This document shows positions 57,921 through 64,000 of a stretch of DNA of 64,000 nt, piece by piece; position 1 is the first letter of the stretch; the number at the start of each line of letters is the position of its first letter. The notes below the pieces were generated by a model. The model did no database searches and had not been told where the DNA came from. It saw nothing but the letters and a program-made list of their open reading frames with translations. Source of the DNA: Dermacentor variabilis (lineage: Eukaryota > Arthropoda > Arachnida > Ixodida > Ixodidae); assembly GCF_050947875.1 (NCBI RefSeq), contig NW_027460390.1, positions 930,001 to 994,000 of the forward strand, written 5' to 3'. Made by a program: the position numbers and the translations under genes.

Positions 57921-58059
57921 GCAGAAATCATTAATACATTTGTTAAGCGCAAAAAGACAGACACAAGAAAGACGACAGGACAAGGCGCTACTAGCCTTGT
58001 CCTGTCGTCCGCCAACGCATTGCGGACTAGCCCGCCAACGCATTGTGCAGAAATCATTA
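57921..58059. mobile_element. Small hairpin insert with 13-bp target duplication
   Basis: GCAGAAATCATTA lies at 57921-57933 and 58047-58059 around a 113-bp insert. The insert holds TTAAGCGCAAAAAGACAGAC and a perfect 15-bp hairpin (GACGACAGGACAAGG, loop of 9, complement, 57971-58009). It then has two direct copies of CGCCAACGCATTG (58010-58022, 58033-58045). Confidence 0.75.
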
Positions 58060-59149
58060 GTTGACTGATCACTGTATTTTCCAAAAAGGCAGAAAGTCCA
58101 GCATGGCTTGAGGCTGCACAGTCAACCTCTATATGACAAAAAGTGATCATGGTATGCACTAGCCAATAGTCGTATGATAAGCCACAATGGCCTAAGCGGT
58201 CAGCCAATACATTAGGCTCTATGGAGACTGGGTGAAGGATTCGTTGCAACTACATTTCAGCCGTTGGTATTTTTTAGGTGGGCATGTATTAATGAGGTTT
58301 TACGTATCAAGGCCTAGTAGGTCATGTGTTGGAAGGCATGTTTCTGGGATCCATCAGTGTGTACAGGTTGTCTAAGGTATGTGCCTGAAGTGGGGCATCA
58401 GAAAGTAAACATATGATGAAGAGCACAAATAATGGGACAAGCGATTCAGACTGGACAAATGTGCAATCAACTGATTTTTATTCGGAGTTGTACAGTATGT
58501 GACAGATAACACAAAACACAATGCCAATTTTTTTTGGGGGGGGAGGGGGAAGTGCTGTGTATATGTCAGCTTGTTCATGGTAGGTAACATTGTGGATCGT
58601 CTGGGCTGTTGGACTCCATGCCTTCAGGAATACTATTCCATATCTACAGTTTTGGTGTCTGGCAGCAAATATTGGCTATTTTTCTACAGACCTAAGTAAC
58701 AAGGCTTCTAGTGAGACCAGTACTTGTCGTTCTCAAACTTGGGTAGGAAAACATTGGGACATTGTCCTACATTGATCATTGACAGTCATGCCACTTCTTT
58801 TGGGAGGCCTCTACACTTGTTTGTTCATAAGACATTTTGTACAGTTTCAGTGTGCATTATGCTGACCATGGCACACTTGTTCTAACGTACCCGTGCTTGA
58901 CCCTTGGTTTATAACTCGATCAGCCAACTGGCCATTTAGGCATGTAATGGCATATGCAACAGTGGCATATATAAATTATTGGGGGCAGGTATATGACCAT
59001 GTGACCCTCAGAGGCTGTTTCTCGTTTCTTTTGGTTTGATCTTTCAACTTCCCAGCAGACTTATTTATTGCACTGAGCTTGTGGCGGTAGGAAGGAGAGA
59101 TGTTCCCATGTCGAGATACAAGCACCAACTATGACTTTATTTTCACTGC
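58060..59149. other. Intergenic/intron, with a TTTATTCG-tailed piece at 58415-58490
   Basis: GGGACAAGCGATTCAGACTG then CAATCAACTGATTTTTATTC resembles the pieces at 33139 and 53790. A G-run at 58536-58550. No gene. Confidence 0.4.
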
Positions 59150-60353
59150 TCACGAGCTCCCTCCGCTTGCACTGTCTTGGCACATGTCATTCTCATTGGC
59201 GCATTGGCACATTGACACAAAGCCCCCTGCCGTAGAGACGAAGTCGTGTTTACAAACCCAGCTCACATGCTTTCGTTTTGATGTAGGTGGCTTGGGACAG
59301 TCTGATGATTGGAGGGTGGAGGCGGCAGTTGCAGCACCAACCGGGGCAATTCGAACTAAGGCAGGCTTCAGCGTGTTGATTGATACTTTACCTTCTTTAG
59401 CACCAACATGAATTATGAAATGCTTATCATGCCTGTCGATCACAAAGTGTGGGCTGGTGTGCGGTGTTTGGAGTTTCTTGCAAACAGCGTCTGTCCAAAG
59501 GAAAACATGAGAGGCAGCTTGCAAATCCTTGAAAAAGAATGGGTTTCGCGTTGACTTGCTTCACGACGCCACCGGTCGAATGGCCTTGAAAATTTCCTGC
59601 AAGCACTTCAGATAAGATGCCAGCTTGCTTTCCTGGTAGTGTCATTGGGAGATGAACTCAGCGAGCAGTCGAATTGAAGTTCCGTAAACTACAGTGCATT
59701 GCAGTGTACTGAAGGTCTTCTTTGAAGACGCTACATATACCAAGGAGGACGAGAAGCAAGGTATGATCCATTGCTTGATCAGTTGATCCTAGCTGACTTG
59801 AGAGATGGCTTAAGAAGGCAGATTCAAATTGTCTGCCTTGGTCTGCAACCACTTCCTCTGGAACTAAAAATTGTGACACCCAGATGTTGACAAAAGCTTT
59901 GGGGATGATATCAATGATGTGTGCTGCTTCTGGCCACTTAGTGAACCGGTCAACAATTGTGAGGGGATAATGGTATCCTTTGGAGGGAGGAAGCTGTCTG
60001 ACAATGTCTATGTGCACTTTGAGGAAACAGTGGCTTGGTAATAGGAATTTCTGAAGTGAGCTTCTAGTGTGATGTATCTTGCTTCTCTGGCAAGGCAGGC
60101 AAGCCTGCACCCAGGTTGGCAGGTCATCGTTCACCCCAGGCCACACATAGCGCTTGGTGACGAGCCTCTGTGATGCGCTAATAACAGGATGGAAAAAGGA
60201 GGGAAGATGTGGAAATATTCTTTGCTGGAGTGAGAGCAGGACAAAAGGTCTCGGTGAGCTGGTCGACATGTCACAGGTGATGGTTGCTGTTGTACCGAGC
60301 AGGGGAAGACCTTCAAAGTGCAAACTCGTCGATGTCAAACTTAGGCACTGCAA
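59150..60353 (-). pseudogene. Integrase and pol C-terminus of the 59-64 kb Ty3/Gypsy relic
   Basis: Minus strand. The integrase starts near 60190 (VTKRYVWPGVNDDLPTWVQA, CLPCQRSKIHH: the CC of the zinc finger). The core has VHIDIVRQLPPSKGY with the first Asp, VDRFTKWPEA, and VVADQGRQFES where the family has TDRG. The region with the catalytic Glu (ANGLVE type) is only readable in another frame. The C-terminal GPY/F-like tail is at 59524-59340 (VFLWTDAVCKKLQTPH, KEGKVSINTLKPA). Frame breaks near 59790 and 59640. In the family this enzyme joins the DNA copy to the genome; here it is inactive. Confidence 0.85.
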
Positions 60354-60532
60354 TTCTTCATCACCAATCTGGGCTGATGCCAGTTGTTCTTCGTTACCGG
60401 TGCAGCTTTCAATCCTATGATGTGGATCAGTGGATCTGCCGGAATGTTTATTGTTCCTTTGACGTGCTCAACTTGCCTTAAAATCTCTGCAAGGTAAGCC
60501 AAATGCGTGGCCTCTTGTAGTGAGTAGTTCTT

Positions 60533-61160
60533 TCATCCAGAGCATAGCGCATATTTGAGTGGCTCGTGTTGGGTGAGCAGGGTTAAGTGACGTGCTTCAT
60601 CCTGCTCACGGCGAGAGTGCTTTACAGCGAAATAAGATGCAAGAAGCTGTCGACCAAAAACACCGTAGTAGTGCGTGTCCAGGCCAGGCAGTTTCTTTGA
60701 GAAAAATCCCAAGGGTTTCCAGGTGCCATCACTAAGCTGCTGAAGAACTGCTGAAGCAGCTACACCGGAAGCATATACCATAAGACTGGTAGGGACATCA
60801 TGCTTCAGATGCATTAGGAGTCTTGCTTCAGCTGGTTGATCCTTTATGACCACGAAAGCCTTTTCTGCTGCATCAGTCCAGGCTGGAGTTGATGCTGCAG
60901 AGTTCGTGTGAGCCAAAAGATCTTCAAGCAGTTTTAAGTGTTGTGGCACAGAAAGGCATAAAACAGCTGTAGAAATTTATTGAGCCAAGAAAACGTTGGA
61001 GTTGTCATATCGAGTTCAGACGAAGTTAACTTGCAATGGCTTCCACCTTGGTAGGCAGAGGTTTGATGCCATCTCTGTTCATGCTATGGCCAAGAAACTC
61101 CAGAGATGGCATGCCAAACTGGCACTTGTCCGAACTGATAACTACACCACGCTCTTGAAG
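60533..61160 (-). pseudogene. RNase H and connection domain of the 59-64 kb Gypsy relic
   Basis: Minus strand: near 61120-61070 FGMPSLEFLGHSMNRDGIKP, then 60949-60533 with WTDAAEKAFVVIKDQ and SLMVYASGVAASAVLQQ, where the family has VDAS, so the first catalytic Asp is Tyr. PLGFFSKKLPGLDTHYYGVF and LTQHEPLKYAL follow; the family has TDH in the last motif, here TQH, so that Asp is lost too. Confidence 0.85.
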
Positions 61161-61720
61161 TCAGTAGAAGAGGGTCCAAATGTGTTCAAGACAAGCTTCT
61201 TGTGATGACCTGGCAACCAGGATGTCGTCGATATAAGCAAACACGAATGGCAGCCAATGGACTACAATGTCAATAAACCGTTGAAATGTCTGTGCAGCAT
61301 TTTCGAGGCCAAATGGCATTTGAAGAAATTCAAATAACCCAAAGCGATTGTAATGGCGACCTGGGCAATATCTCTTTTTGGTCATAGGAAGTTGATGATA
61401 GCCTTTTGCCAATTCAATTTTTGAAAACACTCTTGCTCCTTGAAGACTGGCAGTAAAGTCCTGAATGTTTGGCAGGAGGTATCTGTCAGGGACCGTTGCA
61501 ACATTCAGGGCACAATCACCTCTGCATGGGCGCTAATGACCTGTCTTTTTTGGCACCACGAGAAGTAGTGAGTACCAAACACTACACGATGGGTGAGCGA
61601 TACCAACCTCTAGCATCTGTTCGAAACCATGTTTGGCTATAGTTTACTTCTCCAGTGCGAGTTGACGGGGTGATGCATGGCACGGCAGGCCTTTAGTGAT
61701 GATGTAATATGCGACATTGT
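61161..61720 (-). pseudogene. Reverse transcriptase of the 59-64 kb Gypsy relic
   Basis: Minus strand. Near 61600-61430 LLLVVPKKTG, then ATVPDRYLLPNIQDFTASLQ; 61430-61161 has VFSKIELAKGYHQLPM, FGLFEFLQMPFGLENAAQTF and the intact catalytic FVFAYIDDILVA. In the first motif the family KIDL Asp is Glu (KIEL). A stop breaks the upstream part. It copies element RNA into DNA in active relatives. Confidence 0.88.
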
Positions 61721-61990
61721 GACAGGCATGTTTAGTCCAGTCGGGTGAAGCAGTAAGGGATGGAAACTCGTTTAGTAGTGAGGAGAAGAGCTTTCGAACA
61801 CTGTGCGGCACTATAAGCATGAGTGATGAAATGGTGGAAACCTTGTCGGCTAAACTTATCTAGTTGTGGAATCCATTATCTTTTTATTTGCCTTGTCAAC
61901 TAGGAGGGTGTAGTCTGAAAGAAAGTCAGCACCTAGTATTGCGTGACTGACTGAAGATACCAGAAATATCCACCTGAATGCCCTTTTAAG

Positions 61991-62206
61991 TCAAATGCTA
62001 AGCATGAGAGACCTGTGGCGGTACACGTCGATTGTGCTGCCGTTGACAGCTTGCAGTTTCATCATAGGTTTACCGTTCCTGTCTATACTACGTGTGGGCA
62101 GTTCGTTTACCTCTGCTCCCATGTCAACGAGAAACTGTAGTCCATTGATAAAGTCTCGAACAAAGAACAGGTGACTGGCAGGCAGGCAGGAGTCACTCGT
62201 TACCAT
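61991..62206 (-). pseudogene. Protease of the 59-64 kb Gypsy relic
   Basis: Minus strand: FLVDMGAEVNELPTRS is the retropepsin active-site strand with DTG changed to DMG, followed by KLQAVNGSTIDVY. Loss of the Thr would weaken the active site. It lies between gag and RT as expected. Confidence 0.85.
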
Positions 62207-62682
62207 TAGTGGCTCCTGAGGTCATTTCCCGGCCAGTCACATGGCCGAGTAAAATGCTGCACTGATGGCCTGAATAATCAGTGGTACCAGCAGTCATTGG
62301 AGACTCTGAAGACTTCCTGTGGAGATGGATGGTGGGAGACAGTTGGTGACCAAAGTGGAGACCATGTGAAATGTTGCCTGTCTCTGAGCTGTCTTGGTGC
62401 GGCGCCATCCTCCTTTGTGGTGAGGTTGCTTGCGGCACGATTTGCAAGTCTTCGAATGTTGGCATGAACCTTAGCGAGATCATCCTGCCTTGAAGAAGTA
62501 GGTTTTAAATTAGAATATTGATTAGTGGGTAGTGTTGCTGCTAGCGTGGAGGATGCCATGTGTGTCTCAGAACTTGCAGCTGCCACCAATAGCTGGGAAA
62601 GTGCTACATGGCACACCTTTTCCACGATGGTGTCCAGCACGAACAGATTCAGCTCTGGTGCAGATGCCAAAACCATCTGAGC
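62193..62682 (-). pseudogene. gag C-terminal part of the 59-64 kb Gypsy relic
   Basis: Minus strand: MVLASAPELNLFVLDTIVEK continues the Gag frame interrupted at 63548. Near 62290 SNDCWYH leads, after a stop, into FRPSVQHFTRPCDWPGN, the conserved CWYHxxF..C..PC.WPGN motif of arthropod Gypsy Gag. Frame breaks occur here. Confidence 0.75.
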
Positions 62683-63548
62683 TGTGAGTCAGGATTCTTG
62701 CATATTGTGTTACTTGATTACCCTTGAATTTGGAAAAATATATTTAAGGGCCCTTAAAACGCCTTGAAAATAAATCTTCTCCTTGATGTCCTTGAAAACG
62801 GGTTGGGGGTAACTTTTGAACATTGAAAGGAACAAACTCTGAATTGTTGCTATGCCACGGACATTCTATCTCTTTGATTTGTCATCCCAGACGGTCCAGG
62901 ACTGTCTAAGATGCTGCATACGCAGCGCTCATTGGCTGAAAGCACCAGGCAGTCCTGAAAGCCTCGGGCAGTCCTGGGCAGTTTCGAACGACAAACTCAA
63001 TAGCCCCACAGTATATCAAGAAACAGTCCTTGATATTTTCTTTGCAGAGTGTTGCTGATTGCTGCAAAATTGCCTGTCCACAGCCACCAATGATAGGCTT
63101 GTTTAAATTACAATTGCGATCGTGGAGCTAGACAAAGCCAGATCAAGTGACCTAACCGTACCGCTATTTTTGTTGTTTTGCTAGTTTGTTCATACTGCAG
63201 TCATCATGGCTCTATTTTCCAGCTCTAGGCTATAGAAATGCGTAAAGGAAAGCATGCTTGAGTCATTTCACTTTATTGCGACGAGTATCATCTTCAGCTG
63301 AAGCCAGACGCTACTAACCACAATGTTAGATGGCAATTGACATCATTACATTGGAAAAGTCGACTTTGAGTGAAGAGCTTTAAAAGTGTGTCCAACAATT
63401 GCCTGGTTGCAAGAAATTGCAGCTAAGAAGGAGATTTCACTATTTTCTAGTATATGTGTATGAACAAGATTTGTTACCTCCTCCTTGAATTTTAGCCTTT
63501 GGCATTCTTGAATTGTCCTTGAATTTTCCTTGAATCTTGAATAGTCTA
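62683..63548. mobile_element. Insertion of about 0.87 kb splitting the Gypsy gag
   Basis: Gag motif QLPPTRVR stops at about 63550 and the continuation MVLASAPEL resumes at 62676, although in the family these are adjacent. The intervening sequence has repeated CCTTGAATTT/CCTTGAAAA words near both ends (62731, 62772, 62801, 63482, 63520) in the same orientation. No inverted ends or duplication could be fixed. Element type unknown; borders accurate to about 15 bases. Confidence 0.65.
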
Positions 63549-63900
63549 TACGAACCCTGGTGGGTGGTAACTGCCAGATAAAAAGTTCCTTTAGGAGGCC
63601 ATTGTGGAACGAGCGCAGACGAGTGCCAGGGAGGGCCTGCATCTGTCTCAGGAGCTGTGGTGGGTGGTGATTCCCAAGCTCTATCAACAAGAGAAGCTGT
63701 TGCAGTCATTTTCATTTGGAAATCGTGTGTGTTCACGGATTGCCTTCTTCAGCATGTCATATGGCGTCTGGCCAGGGGGCGCCGATAGGATAGTTCATTG
63801 GGCAATGTATGGTGTCAGTGCAGTGTATCACACATTCGTATAGACGATGCATTCTATGACGCGTATTTTCGAGCATGCGCTGTGTCGATGCCCAATTAGG
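63549..63900 (-). pseudogene. gag N-terminal part of the 59-64 kb Gypsy relic
   Basis: Minus strand: near 63780-63710 APPGQTPYDMLKKAIREHTR, then a frame shift and stops, then 63690-63560 with ELGNHHPPQLLRQMQALPG and NGLLKELFIWQLPPTRVRI, the helical capsid motifs of Ty3/Gypsy Gag. The beginning near 63840-63900 is hard to read and the 5' LTR would lie beyond the window. Confidence 0.8.
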
Positions 63901-64000
63901 TGTTTTTGTGGTGCTCTTCTCTCTGCTGCTTGTGGCAATAACAGTGATAAGCACGAGTAGCAGTACAGTACTAAGCACAAAATCCTCTTGGCATTTGTAA
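63901..64000. other. Window end, nothing recognised
   Basis: No feature seen; upstream gag or leader sequence of the Gypsy relic may continue here. Confidence 0.3.

Overview
This is eukaryotic nuclear DNA. It has spliced exons with GT-AG junctions, AT-rich introns, and dense layered transposable elements of both retroviral-like and DNA types. Several repeats, namely the tRNA-headed SINE at about 35 kb, the RTE LINE with a TGATGA tail, and the Ty3/Gypsy gag and pol forms, are ones I associate with hard ticks (Ixodidae). A tick is therefore my best guess. This is recognition from memory, not a database result.

The only convincing host gene is on the + strand. At least six coding exons (7915-8029, 16865-17065, 20197-20403, 35447-35492, 40188-40258, 53130-53229) join with matching splice phase at every junction into about 247 residues of a leucine-rich, all-helical, armadillo/HEAT-like protein. 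The best candidate is a MEI1-like (meiosis inhibitor protein 1) gene; the last 75 residues fit that family best. A weak seventh exon candidate lies near 56958. The gene covers at least 45 kb because its introns are filled with transposons.

Layout. 1-2.1 kb: decayed RNase H-bearing LINE. 3.1-5.4 kb: piggyBac-type TTAA element with a second TTAA element nested inside. 6.8-7.5 kb: inverted-repeat element and an RTE 3' scrap. 10.6-15.3 kb: a hairpin insert, then a Ty3/Gypsy element with two LTRs, a 5-bp target duplication, and a palindromic insert inside its integrase. 15.4-15.9 kb: mini hairpin element and LINE scrap. 20.8-34.5 kb: one old minus-strand Ty3/Gypsy element, apparently split into at least five blocks by a mariner derivative, a TTAA element, a LINE and a CR1-like LINE. 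35.0 kb: tRNA-derived SINE. 36.2-37.3 kb: inverted-repeat element. 47.2-50.35 kb: nearly intact RTE LINE with one internal stop and a tRNA-like 5' end. 52.4-53.0 kb: second mariner derivative. 55.4-56.9 kb: third complete TTAA element, with twin perfect hairpins. 57.3-58.5 kb: small inverted-repeat and hairpin inserts. 59.2-63.9 kb: another minus-strand Ty3/Gypsy relic whose gag is split by an insertion of about 0.87 kb.

Every transposon coding region seen carries stops, frameshifts or lost catalytic residues, although the RTE ORF has only one defect. No CRISPR array, rRNA, bacterial operon or clear functional tRNA is visible. The most unusual themes are hairpin-bearing inserts flanked by 13-14 bp target duplications, the tRNA-like head on the RTE LINE, and the nested history of the 21-34 kb Gypsy element.
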